DNA of 64,000 nt from Hyphomicrobium_A sp963817485 (GCA_963817485.1 CAWFOR010000009.1:1-64000), one strand, 5' to 3'; numbered from the stretch's first letter, positions 1 to 8,916 are shown. Notes: a model not told the origin generated them from the letters alone. Numbers and translations: made by a program.

Positions 1-928
1 GTCCTTCCAGCCAAGTCCTGCCGGTTGTCGTCATACCTCATCGTCGTTTGCGGATTGCATGCCGCGCATGAGCCTGAGCGGCTCGTACGTCGCCGTTGCT
101 CGTAACGAGGGCGGCCGTGAGAACCGCTCCTGAGGCCGTGCGGACGTGCCTTGACGCCCGTTAGATCACCCAGGCTCCGGACAACCCGATAGAGCCCGTG
201 GCCCGTCAGACGCTGCCCACGCTTGAAGTACGCGGTATTCACGAACAAAGCTGGCTCGTCCTCGCCTGCAACGGCCTCCCGCAGCACGAGCCAGCGCTCG
301 ATAGCCTCGAGAGTAGGCGCAGGAAGCGTGCGCGCTTCTTTCTGCGCCTTACCCTTGCCCAGCACCCAGAGACGGCGCCCGCGGGTCTCACGTCTTCCAC
401 GTCGAGGCCGACGACCTCGCCGCGGCGGAGACCGAGGTCGAACATGAGACGAATGATCGCGGTGTCGCGGGCCGCCTTGGCGGGCGACTTCTCCGCAGCC
501 GCTCGCAACAGCGCGCGGGTGCCGTCAAGGCCTGGGCCGCGCGTGTCTCGGTAAGATTGAGCGTTGAGTCCCGGATCTCGGGCACCCACGTTGTCGCGCC
601 AATCGTGCGGGCGAACCGCAGCGCCGATCGTACTGCTGAGAGCCGCCGGTTGATCGTGGCTGGCGCCAGCCCGGCCTCCTGCATGGCTGCGCGCCACGCC
701 AGAAGGCGACTGTTGCCCGCCCCGGCCGGAAGGGCGATCAGTCCCAGCGCCTGCCCAGCGCTCCTCGCGCCCTGGCAGACGGCGAAGGCGCCGAGGTCTT
801 GGGGGTAGGCGTTGAGGGTGTTATGCGAGCGGCCGGCGAGAAACTCTTGGTAGAGCCTCTCGCCAGCCCCCACCGGCGCCGGCAGAGAAGTTCTTGCCAG
901 CGATCGGGACCAGCATCTCGATTTGCAT
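1..928 (-). pseudogene. tyrosine recombinase (XerC/XerD type), frameshifted, runs off the left edge
   Basis: Reading leftwards from ATG 928, the three minus frames together rebuild most of a phage-type integrase. A SAM-like core-binding domain comes first (FLAGRSHNTLNAY, then PATINRRLSAVRSALRFA). The catalytic domain follows with the first Arg in LMFDLGLRRGEVVGLDVEDV. Near the left edge are the HGLR box and the Tyr nucleophile segment TTMRYDDNRQDLAG. Frames switch near 870, 575, 390 and 120, and the 3' end lies outside the window. Enzymes of this family cut and rejoin DNA through a 3'-phosphotyrosine. Its start lies 5 bp after the stop of the upstream gene, so the two probably form one unit. 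It could be a decayed gene or an intact one spoiled by sequencing indels. Confidence 0.75.
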
Positions 929-933
929 GTGCG

Positions 934-1474
934 TCAGGCCGCACGCACGTCAGGCTGCTCCGAGGCGTCCTGGGCTGCGAGGTAGAGGACGGCCACGGCA
1001 AGCTCGTTCATTCCCTGATCGCCAACTGAAGGGTTGTTCTCCGCTTTCTCGAGCATCGCCTGCCAATCGGTACGCGGCTTGTCCCAGACGAGCATGAAGC
1101 CGGCGATCTCAGCCCGGATGACGATGTCGAGCCAGCACTGCGGCGGTGGGAGCGCCTTTTGAAGTTCGCACAGCCGGCGTTGGACGCGCCTGAGTTTGCC
1201 TTCGAGTTTCTTCTGGCGGATCGCGTCGCGCGTTGATCAATCCTGTCCTCGATACTGATGATCGCGATCAGGCGCCGGGTTTCAGCGAGGGTTTTCTGGG
1301 CGTTCTCATTCACCGGCATCGGTTGCGCCGGGATTGCGGCCAGCGCTTGAAGCGATGGATGGCGGCCATGCCCGCTATTGCAGCACCGGCAATGCGTACC
1401 CCACCACAGAGGATACTGCGGCGCGTAGGCGCGGGGTTGGTAGACGTGATAAGGCCGTGATCAGCCTTCGACAT
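934..1474 (-). CDS. conserved hypothetical protein with RR-type N-terminal signal, two frameshifts
   Basis: ATG 1474 follows a strong ribosome binding site (aaggaggt, 1481-1488 on the plus strand). The N-terminus has PTRRSILCGG followed by a hydrophobic Ala/Gly stretch, which looks like a Tat-type signal or anchor. After frame switches near 1355 and 1228 the rest reads as one protein, with KKLEGKLRRVQRRLCELQKA, WLDIVIRAEIAGFMLVWDKP and a C-terminus ending DASEQPDVRAA. That is about 178 residues in all. I do not recognise a family. It sits immediately upstream of the recombinase on the same strand, so a shared transcript is likely. Confidence 0.5.
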
Positions 1475-1546
1475 GGTGTAACCTCCTTGTCGTGGTGTAG
1501 GGCTTCGTCGGTGTGCAACACCTTCGGGGCCCACTTGCGTTGTGTA

Positions 1547-1600
1547 GGCAGTGCCTTTATATAGCTAGCAGCTTATCTCTGTCAAGGCGGCGCCTTTACA
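1547..1600. promoter_or_regulatory. pair of 15-bp direct repeats, candidate operator
   Basis: ggcagtgcctttata (1547-1561) and ggcggcgcctttaca (1586-1600) match at 12 of 15 positions and are 39 bp apart start to start. They lie in the divergent region between the minus-strand gene starting at 1474 and the ribbon-helix-helix gene starting at 1601, with the second copy directly against its ATG. RHH proteins often bind such repeated half-sites in their own promoter; that role is inferred from position only. Confidence 0.4.
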
Positions 1601-1785
1601 ATGCCCTTAAAAAAGTCTCATCAGCTCAACCTACGGATCAGCCCCGAACTTAAAAAGCTGGCGGACCGGGCGGCCGCCGATGATCAAAGGACGCTCACCT
1701 CTCGATCGAGAAGTTGCTCACCGATCACTTGAAACAGCATGGCTACCTGCCGAGCAGCAGCAAGCTCGTCGGCAAGACCAAGTGA
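1601..1785 (+). CDS. ribbon-helix-helix (Arc/CopG-type) DNA-binding protein, one frameshift
   Basis: The frame from ATG 1601 gives MPLKKSHQLNLRISPELKKL followed by ADRAAADDQRTLTS. After a one-base slip near 1698 it continues SIEKLLTDHLKQHGYLP and ends SSSKLVGKTK. The short strand with alternating hydrophobic residues (QLNLRI) followed by two helices is the RHH fold of small repressors and antitoxins, and about 61 residues is a usual length. No toxin gene is visible beside it. The two direct repeats at its start are candidate binding sites. The family call rests on pattern recognition. Confidence 0.6.
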
Positions 1786-1793
1786 GGTGCGGC

Positions 1794-2002
1794 ATGCCGC
1801 TGACGGTTGGCAACATCGTCCTGTTGAACTCCGGCAGCCCGCCTATGACGGTGAAGGCGATCACGCATGCCGGCCAGGTCCTATGCCAATGGATCGACTT
1901 TGGGGCGTCCTGCACGAGATGGAATTTGCGCCCGAAATGCTGTCGGACGAGCACTCGGCACCGCGGCCAAACAAACGGGGCATACCCGAGGAGCCCGACT
2001 GA
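1794..2002 (+). CDS. YodC-like DUF2158 protein, one frameshift
   Basis: Starts at ATG 1794 behind gaggtg, 8 bp after the RHH stop, so the two are likely cotranscribed. The N-terminal half reads VGNIVLLNSGSPPMTVKAIT then GQVLCQWIDFG. After a slip near 1905 it continues VLHEMEFAPEMLSDE. This matches the DUF2158 pattern (a polar start, LkSGgP.MTV, then CqWf). The family has about 60-70 residues and no well-defined function; it is often found near regulators and mobile elements. Confidence 0.6.
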
Positions 2003-2090
2003 GCAGTGTGAGGGCTACCCCGGTTCGTATTCATGTCCTGGAACCAATAGGACTAGCCAGCAAGAGGAAGTCTGCAAGAGGATCGGTCCG

Positions 2091-2544
2091 ATGTCTGCGT
2101 TGAAAGCACTCTTGCTTATCGCGGCGGTCGTCTGCGTGGTTCGAGTGCCGCCAGCGGCGGCCCTGACACTGTTAGCGGTGCTTGGCAGCAGATCGATCCC
2201 AGCACGGGCAAAGTGGGAGCGCTCGTCACCTTCAGCGAGAGCGGAGGTCTTTTCAGCGGCCATATTTCGAAGCTGTTTCCAGATCCGGGAGAGGACCCAC
2301 GTCCGCTTTGCCACAAGTGCTCCGGTGCGCAGCGCGACAAGCCCATCCTTGGGCTCGTGTTCATCGAGGGCATGCGGCGCTCCGGCCTGGCCTACGAAGG
2401 AGGCACAATCTTGGACCCCGAAACCGGCACGTCCTATAGCGCAAACATGAAGCTCAGCCCCGACGGCAACACGCTCTCACGGTGCACGGCTACGTCGGCA
2501 TACCGCTATTCGGCCAGAGCCAAACCTGGAAGCGGGTCGAGTAG
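2091..2544 (+). CDS. DUF2147 family secreted protein, two frameshifts
   Basis: ATG 2091 begins an export signal (MSALKALLLIAAVVCVV, then an Ala-rich cleavage region). After a slip near 2165 the mature part has the DUF2147 hallmarks: SGAWQQIDPSTGKVGALVTF, a paired CHKCSGA motif, LGLVFIEGM and GGTILDPETGTSYSANMKL. A second slip near 2480 restores the conserved end GYVGIPLFGQSQTWKRV. The family is about 120-150 residues, periplasmic, probably a small beta-barrel with unknown ligand. The gene lies in the mobile region. Confidence 0.7.
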
Positions 2545-2757
2545 CTTGGCATCATAGTTTGGCCTTTCCGCCGCTCTGTCGACTTTTGAGCTCCAGCGGT
2601 GGGTAAGGACTTAACCTACCCCGATTTGAACTGCCGATTAACCGCGTTTCAACAGGTGTGGATGAGCAGCGTACATTTTTACTCGTAATCAATTCTTCCG
2701 GTCCGAACCTGTCAGTCGCGCGCGCCTCTTTGCGCGTTGACCTGGGAGGATATTGTC

Positions 2758-2932
2758 ATGAACACTGTCGTCGCCCGCTTTGTGAAGGACGAAGTCCGGT
2801 GTGACCGCCATCGAATATGGCCTCATCGCCGCCATCGTCGCCGTCGGCATCATTATCGGCCTGCAGAACCTGAGGGACGGGTTGAACACCCTATTCAACA
2901 ACATCGACACCAACGTGACCACCGGTCACTAG
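2758..2932 (+). CDS. Flp/Fap-type pilin, one frameshift
   Basis: ATG 2758 has a good ribosome binding site (gggagga). The protein starts MNTVVARFVKDE and, after one lost base near 2797, continues GVTAIEYGLIAAIVAVGIII and GLQNLRDGLNTLFNNIDTN. The G-x-T-A-I-E-Y-G-L-I-A-A segment is the Flp pilin processing site plus hydrophobic helix, with Glu at +5 after cleavage, as known for class IVb pilins of tad/cpa systems. Length (about 58 residues) is normal. No tad assembly, prepilin peptidase or secretin gene is present, so it is an orphan subunit here. Confidence 0.75.
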
Positions 2933-3188
2933 TAGCTGCATCTGTTAAGGCTTTTGATGGTCCAGAAGAGAGCGCGAGGACCTACTCAAGGCCGCCTGAA
3001 CCAAGCCGAAGGCCCGGCCGGCGAGAGTGGCGCGCCGTCCGAGCCCCAAGCGGGGCCGCTCCTCCTCAAGGCGGACGTGCACCCCATCACAGGATTTGAT
3101 GAATTGGAAGTTCCGCGTTGAATCCAAAACGCGGCCGAACTGAGTCACTTCCCGCCCCACCCGAACGATCCGAGCGGGGCTTCTTGCG

Positions 3189-3350
3189 TCACGCCTCCGG
3201 TTTGAACACCGTGCGTCCGCACTTCACGAGCGCGTAGCCGTCTCGATCAGTGCCAAGTCGGTACTTGGGCCGCGCACCCTTGCTCCGTTCGAGCATCAAT
3301 CGCACGGGACCGTGATATGCGCGCCGTTGCAGCGAGGAGTTTGTCGGCAT
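3189..3350 (-). CDS. small hypothetical protein, 53 aa, intact
   Basis: An uninterrupted minus-strand frame from ATG 3350 encodes 53 residues, starting MPTNSSLQRRAYHGPVRLML and ending GRTVFKPEA. GAAGG lies about 10 nt upstream of the ATG. It is basic and has no membrane segment. I do not recognise the family. It is supported only by an intact frame with a plausible start on the same strand as the DUF6894 gene next to it. Confidence 0.35.
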   Translation of the reverse strand: MPTNSSLQRRAYHGPVRLMLERSKGARPKYRLGTDRDGYALVKCGRTVFKPEA

Positions 3351-3401
3351 TGTCGAAGCCTTCGGAGAAGCGCAGCAGGTCTTGGTGCGCGCGGTCTGGT
3401 G

Positions 3402-3604
3402 TCAAGCTGCAGGCACCATCGCGACCATGCTCCCGCTTTGGTCTACGATTTCGAGCCAGAGTTCGTCGAGCGCGTCCTCTAGCATGATCTCGGTCCGCGC
3501 TTGTTCGGCATTCGCAACGGCGTCGTCCAATGCCGGAAGCTCGAGCCCGATCGTATTCGGCTCGATTGTCTCACCCAAATGGACGTGGAAGAAATATCGG
3601 GCAT
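3402..3604 (-). CDS. DUF6894-type small protein, frameshift at codon 3
   Basis: Family members typically begin MPRYFFH. Here ATG 3604 begins atgcccgat; one missing C in the C-run gives MPRYFFHVHLGE, after which the frame is open: LELPALDDAVANAEQARTEI, ALDELWLEIVDQSGSMV. The order beta strand, acidic loop, helix, then W-x-I-x-V-x-D-x-x-G fits DUF6894, a family of about 65-75 residues that is abundant in Hyphomicrobiales and has no known function. The homopolymer context makes a sequencing slip the simplest explanation of the break. Confidence 0.65.
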
Positions 3605-4009
3605 GGGCCGAACCCCCTGGATGCACCGAGGTTTGCAATGTTTGAACCTAGCCGAAGTTGGATGTGTTCTAGTCAAACTCTGTTTCAGATTGCAGGAGAT
3701 CCTAATTGGCCTTGGAGGATTTCCCGCGCCAATCCCTGGGTGAGAGCATCAATTACAAAAGGATGGCCGTCCCGCAACGTGGCTCTCCGGTTCAATGGAG
3801 GAACATTTTTCCGGCTGGCGCGAAGTTGCGCGGCCGATCAGATGCGGATCGTTCAATCAGAGTCTTGGAGCGCGAAGATTTGCTGCGGGCGGCCTGAACA
3901 ACATCGTTAGCCCCGAGGGCTGCGCAGGCACCTTGCCGAACATTCATTTGCCATCGATAGCCATCGCGACTAGTGGACTTATGTGGTCAAAAAGCAAGGT
4001 TCACGAGCC
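3605..4009. other. no recognisable gene
   Basis: About 400 bp between DUF6894 and the protease gene. Short open frames exist on the plus strand (for example 3706-3897), but none has a recognisable motif or a convincing ribosome binding site. GC content drops locally. It probably holds the protease promoter and decayed coding sequence. Confidence 0.4.
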
Positions 4010-5352
4010 ATGCGCAAAACGCGGTTTGCCTTCGCAGCGTTCCTGTTGATGCTCGTGGTTGCCTGCGCCACGACCGTCCTCAATGCGTCACGCACCTACT
4101 CGGCTACGTCGCAGAGGTCAGAAATTGACGGCCAGCTCAATCTTTTCGGCGGCGTTCTTGACGTGGTGCGCAGCAAATACGTCGAGAAGCCGGACGACGC
4201 CACGCTGATCGAGAGCGCTATTACCGGAATGCTGTCGGCGCTCGACCCCCACTCTGCATACATGAACCCCAGTGCCTATCGCGACATGCAAACGCAGACC
4301 CGAGGCGAGTTCGGCGGCCTCGGGCTCGAAGTCACCATGGAGAACGGCGTCGTCAAAGTCGTGTCGCCTATCGACGACACGCCCGCCGCCAAAGCGGGGT
4401 TGCGGGCCAACGACCTAATCACTCAGATCAACGGCGAACAGATCACGGGGCTCACGCTGGAGCAGGCGGTCGAGAAGATGCGGGGACCCGTCAACACCCC
4501 GATCACACTCACGATCGCTCGCCCGGGCGTAGACAACCCCTTCGACGTGAAGGTGGTGCGCGACATCGTCCGCATCAACCCAGTGAAGGCCCACAACGAG
4601 GGCGACGTTGCCTACATCAAGGTGACTTCGTTCAGCGAGCAAACGCACACCAGCCTCGTCAAGGCGATCGACGAAGCCAAGAAGACGATCGGCAAGGATC
4701 TTAAGGGCTACATCATCGACCTGCGCAACAACCCGGGCGGCTTGCTGGACCAGGCCATCGCAGTATCCGACGACTTCCTCGAGGATGGTGCAATCGTCAT
4801 AACGAAGGGCCGCAACGAGGAAGATACACAGAGGGCGAATGCCCATCCGGGGGGACGAAACCGACGGCAAGAAGGTCGTCGTGCTCATCAACGGAGGATC
4901 AGCGTCTGCCTCCGAGATCGTCGCCGGTGCGCTGCATGACCAAGCGCGCCACCGTCATCGGCACGCGCTCGTTCGGCAAGGGCTCGGTGCAGACGATCAT
5001 CCCGCTCGGCAGCAACGGCGCGATGCGGTTGACTACAGCCCGCTACTACACGCCATCTGGCCGTTCAATCCAGGCAAAGGGTATCGATCCCGACGTCGTC
5101 GTGGAGGAGGAAGTCCCCGACGACCTCAAGGCCAAACTTGCCGCCGACAAGACGTTCGGCGAGGCTAGCCTCCGCGGACATCTCAAGAACCCCGACGACA
5201 AGACGAAAGCGGGCAAGGACCCCGCGGAAACTCCCGGTTCGTCCGCCTACGTCCCTAAGGAGCCGGAAAAGGATACTCAGTTGCAGTATGCCTTATCGTT
5301 CTTGCGAGGAACGGCAACCGATCCCAGGACGGCCGACAATCCCGGCGAGTGA
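4010..5352 (+). CDS. S41 family C-terminal processing peptidase (CtpA-like), two frameshifts
   Basis: ATG 4010 starts MRKTRFAFAAFLLMLVVACA, a signal or lipoprotein-like leader. Next come a helical region (GVLDVVRSKYVEKPD, ITGMLSALDPHSAYMNP) and a PDZ domain at about residues 95-175 (GEFGGLGLEVTMENGVVKVV, DTPAAKAGLRANDLITQING). The peptidase core has YIIDLRNNPGGLLDQA, the catalytic Ser in NGGSASASEIVAGAL and the catalytic Lys in GTRSFGKGSVQT. Slips near 4845 and 4935 break the frame but all catalytic parts remain. The family cleaves C-termini of periplasmic proteins. The cell's housekeeping ctpA would normally lie elsewhere, so this looks like an extra copy carried by the element. Confidence 0.85.
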
Positions 5353-5648
5353 GCAAACGCAAAGAAAGCGATGCCTAACTAGAACAACGGTGTTGAATTG
5401 TTGTGTTGGCGACCGGCATCTTCTATTTGCCCACAAGGTAGTGACACCACTCGTTGCGATCACACGGCTGAGTTGGAGGCCCGCTTCGGCAAGCTGTCTC
5501 TTCTGACCGTTTCCGGGGCGGCGACGCTGTTCGCGTTGACCCGCTCTTGGAGGCACCCCAACCCCGCGCGCTTGGCTGTCACCCTAGCGAAAAGCGCAAA
5601 GTTGGCTTAGAAACAAAGATGTAGATCCACCGGGGAGCTACCGGCCCA
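5353..5648. other. no recognisable gene
   Basis: About 300 bp between the protease and the terminase small subunit. I see no conserved motif, strong hairpin with T-run, or frame with a good start on either strand. Confidence 0.4.
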
Positions 5649-6087
5649 ATGTTCGATGAAAAACACAAGGACCTCACGCCGAAGCAGGAAGCCTTTGCGT
5701 GCGCCTATGTTGAGACGGGCAACGCGAGCGAGGCCTATCGACGGGCATACGATGTCGCCCCCGACTGCAAGCCAAACACGGTCGAGAAGCGCGCCTGTGA
5801 GCTGCTGAAGAACGGGAAGGTTGCGGGTAGGGTCGAACAGCTGCAGGCAGCTCATGCAGAGCGCCACAACGTCACGATCGACAGGCTTACTGATGAGCTG
5901 GAGCTGCGCGACAAGGCGCTGTGCCGCCGTCATGGCCAAGGCCAAGCTGCATGGCTTTCTCAACGACGACCGGCTGGTCGCGCCCAGAGAGGGATTGCCT
6001 CCCCCGATTATCAACGTTGTGCTGCATGGCAGCGAGCCAACACCTGACTACATTAAGCCAACACCTGACGGCGCTCGGCGTCATTGA
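5649..6087 (+). CDS. phage terminase small subunit, one frameshift
   Basis: From ATG 5649: KDLTPKQEAFACAYVETGNA, SEAYRRAYDV, NTVEKRACELLKNGKVAGRV, with the pattern of the terminase small-subunit DNA-binding domain (L-T-x-K-Q-E-x-F, G-N-A-S-E-A-Y-R-x-A-Y, then E-L-L-x-N-x-K-V). After a slip near 5920 the C-terminal half reads VMAKAKLHGFLNDDRLVAPR and ends PTPDGARRH. TerS proteins recognise pac/cos DNA and load the large subunit for packaging. No large terminase, portal or capsid gene follows, so it is either a prophage leftover or a packaging-interference or redirecting gene of a satellite. Confidence 0.8.
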
Positions 6088-6141
6088 CGCCCAAGTGCCT
6101 TGCAATCCCATCATCCCGGTGCGCTAGCCGGCTGAGTCAAC

Positions 6142-6258
6142 ATGGTCGTGCTGCTCTCCGACCCGGCGGATTTCGAGACGTGGCTGTCGGGGTCAATCGC
6201 TGAGGTGGCCAGACCTCACATTAAGGTTTCCGCACGGGGAGATCCGACAAACCCGTGA
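6142..6258 (+). pseudogene. 3' fragment of an SOS-response-associated peptidase (YedK/HMCES-like)
   Basis: A 38-residue frame from ATG 6142 reads VVLLSDPADFETWLSGS and ends in a short basic tail. It resembles the C-terminal segment of SRAP proteins (M-P-V-I-L-x-x-x-D-x-x-x-W-L), which crosslink to abasic sites in single-stranded DNA through an N-terminal Cys that is absent here. The catalytic core is missing upstream, so I read it as a remnant. The similarity is short and the call is moderate. Confidence 0.4.
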
Positions 6259-6357
6259 CGAAAGCTTATTCGTTAGACGCCGATAGCGCTGTCCCCCAGC
6301 CAATCGGTCCGACCAAACAGTTCCCCCGAACGTGTTGGTCCCACGTCCCCAACCTTG

Positions 6358-6393
6358 AGCCGCTGGGCTCCGCACGGGCTTGGCGGCTTTTTT
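6358..6393 (+). terminator. possible rho-independent terminator
   Basis: AGCCGC (6358-6363) pairs with GCGGCT (6383-6388) and is followed at once by a T-run to 6393. The loop is long (19 nt), so the call is tentative. It would end transcripts of the terminase/SRAP segment just before the small gene at 6406. Confidence 0.4.
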
Positions 6394-6405
6394 GATCGTG
6401 CTGCG

Positions 6406-6603
6406 ATGCAAGCAAACACGACCGCCATTGAACGCGCATTCGAACTCGCGAAGTCCGGGCAGTATATGAACGTCGGGGAGATAAAGTATCGCCTGCATGT
6501 TGAGGGCTACTTTGCCGAGGCCATTACTGGCACCCGACTGTGCGAACAGCTGAAAGCTACGATCGACGTGGCGCGAAAAGCGCGATGGCACGACGGCAAT
6601 TAA
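6406..6603 (+). CDS. small conserved hypothetical protein, 65 aa
   Basis: Intact frame from ATG 6406: MQANTTAIERAFELAKSGQY, then a segment with VGEIKYRLHVEGY and LCEQLKATIDVARKARW. The pattern (T-T-A-I-E-R-A-F-x-L-A-K-S-G, then a helix-turn-helix-like pair) resembles short proteins I associate with Bradyrhizobium-type genomes, function unknown. A small DNA-binding role is possible but unproven. Confidence 0.5.
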   Translation: MQANTTAIERAFELAKSGQYMNVGEIKYRLHVEGYFAEAITGTRLCEQLKATIDVARKARWHDGN

Positions 6604-6957
6604 GCGTAAAGCAGTGCTCACAAGCGTGTACAGCAGCAGCTTGTGTGAGCCCACGCCTCGCTAGTTGTGATTGCCAGGCTCACAAGCCGGGCCGAGTGGC
6701 GTCGGGCGAGCGACCGACCTAATCCTATGCCTCACGAGTTTGCTTGCCCCGTAGCCATCATGCCGCGACGTTATCTGAACCGCTTGAGGATGGCGCTGTG
6801 TCATGGACACTCCGGCAAGGTCGGATCATTGATGCCGCGCTGCCTGGGCCACTGCGCGTCCGCAGACCACGACATTAGAGCGGCACGACCGTAACGTGCG
6901 TCAGGAGAGCGACGGATATTTACGCGACGGCTTGGCCTTGAGACGAGCATCAAGCGG
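6604..6957. other. no recognisable gene
   Basis: About 350 bp between the 65-aa gene and the convergent minus-strand gene ending at 6958. Only short overlapping frames without conserved motifs are seen on both strands, and no clear terminator. Confidence 0.4.
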
Positions 6958-7449
6958 TCAATCCTTGCGACCTGGCCCATGGTCCAAGTCATTCTCTTTG
7001 GCACGCCAAAAATCGACTTCCTTGGCAAATCTGTCCCCTGCCGCCCGATTGATCGGGACCTCGGCCCACGTCCATTCGTTTTTGTAAAACCCGGACGCCG
7101 CCTTTTTCAGCCGCCCATCCTCATCAATCAACCAAGCCTTTCCAACAAGGTCGTCGTGCAGAAATAGGAATATATAGCGTGTCGTTCTGCCAGGTCGGTT
7201 GAGCACATTTATAGAATGAAGCCGGCCACTCTCGTCTTTGGCAAGGGTCTGATAGACGAGGCACGAGCCGTCTGTTTTCGCCGGCACGCCCAGTGCAGAG
7301 CATACCTTGCCCACCTGGGTGTCCTTGTCTCCCTTCGAAACTGTTAGGTCGGCAAGTCGGGCAAACAGCGGATCTTCTGCCCCAATAGCGCCGCTCACTG
7401 CATACGTCAGCGCAAACCATGTTAGGTAGGCACGAAGGGGTTGGCGCAT
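6958..7449 (-). CDS. secreted hypothetical protein, 163 aa, intact
   Basis: ATG 7449 is preceded by aaaggtga at good spacing. It begins MRQPLRAYLTWFALTYAVSG followed by AIGAEDPLF, a signal peptide likely cut after IGA. The mature part has paired Cys (KVCSALGVPAKTDGSCLVYQ), a central strand-rich stretch (TTRYIFLFLHDDLVGKAWLI) and a charged C-terminus. I recognise no family. It is one of the few unbroken genes in the mobile region. It stands alone, with a gene-poor stretch on one side and a dispersed repeat on the other. Confidence 0.6.
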   Translation of the reverse strand: MRQPLRAYLTWFALTYAVSGAIGAEDPLFARLADLTVSKGDKDTQVGKVCSALGVPAKTDGSCLVYQTLAKDESGRLHSINVLNRPGRTTRYIFLFLHDDLVGKAWLIDEDGRLKKAASGFYKNEWTWAEVPINRAAGDRFAKEVDFWRAKENDLDHGPGRKD

Positions 7450-7564
7450 CAGCGGGTCACCTTTAGAGACTTTTCTCGTACTCAAACTCGGTCAGGGAGT
7501 GCCACGCTTACCAAACCCGGACTAAGGTACACGCTCTCATCTGACTTCAAGGCAACCTAACAGT

Positions 7565-7615
7565 CATTATCGAAACATCGGATTTTCACCTGCGGCGCAT
7601 CGCTTTGTCGTCGCC
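7565..7615 (-). repeat. dispersed island repeat, copy A
   Basis: Begins cattatcgaaacatcg and is most like copies B (8863) and C (10640) in its first 16 bp and in the block around tgcggcgca. On the minus strand it reads towards a short peptide ending VSIM, but with an in-frame stop. It looks like the most diverged copy. Confidence 0.45.
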
Positions 7616-7646
7616 AAAGAATTTGGATGCGCCCCAGCCCCGATCT

Positions 7647-7988
7647 CTACTGCGGACGGCTCAGTTCCTTCGCCCCCTGGTCGGGGGGTTGATCTGCGGT
7701 GCGAAGGCACGCGGCCAGTTCGTTGAGCCGCAACATCCAGGATCCCGCTCGAAGCGAGCTGACGCCAAATGGTGTCCATCGATCATGTTGGACTTCGGCA
7801 CGTTTGAGTACGTTGAGGTGCATTACGGCCTCGCCGCCCACCCACAACCGTAGGTCTCCGATGTTTAGATCATCTTCAAAGGCAGCGCTGTTTTCAGGGC
7901 TCATCCAAAGCTCTAGGCGATAAGCTATCCCATCCCACAACCAATTGACCCATCTCCCGTCTCGCTCGCCGGGGTGTTGCGCTCGCAT
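7647..7988 (-). CDS. hypothetical protein, 113 aa
   Basis: Open from ATG 7988 with an aagcagg-like ribosome binding site. It contains IAYRLELWMSPENSAAFEDD, LNIGDLRLWVGGEAVMHLNV and WMLRLNELAACLRTADQPP. Mixed alpha/beta, soluble, no known motif recognised. It starts 18 bp downstream of the stop of the minus-strand small gene ending at 8007, suggesting an operon of unknown function. Confidence 0.45.
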   Translation of the reverse strand: MRAQHPGERDGRWVNWLWDGIAYRLELWMSPENSAAFEDDLNIGDLRLWVGGEAVMHLNVLKRAEVQHDRWTPFGVSSLRAGSWMLRLNELAACLRTADQPPDQGAKELSRPQ

Positions 7989-8006
7989 CCTGCTTCGTTC
8001 ACCGCC

Positions 8007-8328
8007 CTAATGCGGAGCGCCGGTTGCCCATTGTTTGCGTCCAAAACGCTCGGCCAATACTGGATCAATCCGAGAATGTCGCAAGCTGCGAGATTCTTGC
8101 TTCGCTTTACTCACCAGGTCGCGGGCCTTCGCTATGGCCGCCTCGTCGACATCATTAGGCTCACGCTCGCCAACAGCGGCCTGTTCGACTTTTGCAACGT
8201 CCTGCGGCAACGGCGGAGGGATCCCGGCCGCTTTGATTGGTTTGGGCTGCCGAATGCGAGGACGCGGGGCAAGCGACGCAACGACGATGGCAATCGCTAT
8301 GTCCGACGATGACGAGCACGTTATCCAT
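8007..8328 (-). CDS. small hypothetical protein with N-terminal hydrophobic segment, one frameshift
   Basis: The C-terminal part is clear: LPQDVAKVEQAAVGEREPND, VDEAAIAKARDLVSKAKQES and WATGAPH. Upstream, the same frame reads DIAIAIVVASLAPRPRIRQP, a membrane anchor or signal, while the ATG at 8328 lies in another frame, so a slip near 8275 is needed. Family unknown. It is followed closely by the 113-aa gene on the same strand. Confidence 0.35.
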
Positions 8329-8401
8329 TTGCGTCCCGACGCACTGCGGCATCGGAAGCTTAACCACCTACGGCGTTCTGAACCGACAGGTGTAGCGTCC
8401 G

Positions 8402-8788
8402 CTAAATGCGACTAGCCATTGGCACATGGCTTACCGCCGCCTTAGGCGTGCGCGGCCGGTTGACCAGCTCCAGCAGCAAATCCGCGTGACACGCTTGCGA
8501 GGGCGAGCACCAACACGCCAGGTTTTTTCCCGCGTAACTGGTGCAGGAGAGTCAGACTTTCCGACGGCGGGCGATGAGGTGCTTAGCGACGAGGCTCGGG
8601 TAACGAGCTTCGATTTGTTCGTCGGTGAATGCCCCGGGTCAGCCACGCGCGGTGCAGGTTTACCGCGTCGTCCACTCCATATTTGACGAAGTGAAAGGAT
8701 TGCCGAAGACGGTTGAGCGGTCCACCTTGCGGGTGTTCGGCGGCATACGCCAACCTGTCCCCCGCTGTAACTGAACTCGCTTAGGCAT
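8402..8788 (-). CDS. DUF4326 domain protein, about three frameshifts
   Basis: ATG 8788 follows gaggaa. The N-terminus MPKRVQLQRGTGWRMPPNTR and KVDRSTVFGNPF is the DUF4326 signature (P-x-R-V-Q-L-x-R-x-x-G-W-x-x-P-P-N). Across slips near 8690 and 8625 it continues YGVDDAVNLHRAWL and TDEQIEARYPSLVAKHLIAR. After a slip in an A-run near 8525 it ends GKNLACWC, CHADLLLELVNRP. The conserved Cys/His end (N-L-A-C-W-C, C-H-A-D) is retained. The family is common in phages and mobile elements; activity unknown. Confidence 0.7.
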
Positions 8789-8862
8789 GACGTTCCTCGT
8801 CGGTTGCCGCGGGTCAAGGTTTGAGCGCAACTGGACCAAAAGTATGTTCAAAGGGCTGGGCG

Positions 8863-8916
8863 CATTATCGAGACATCGAATTTGATGTTCTGCGGCACCT
8901 CGTCTTCTCCGGGGAC
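8863..8916 (-). repeat. dispersed island repeat, copy B
   Basis: cattatcgagacatcgaatt ... cggcacctcgtc ... tccggggac. Shares most positions with copy C (10640-10690). Read on the minus strand it encodes VPGEDEVPQNIKFDVSIM followed four residues later by a stop, parallel to copy C. Confidence 0.55.
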
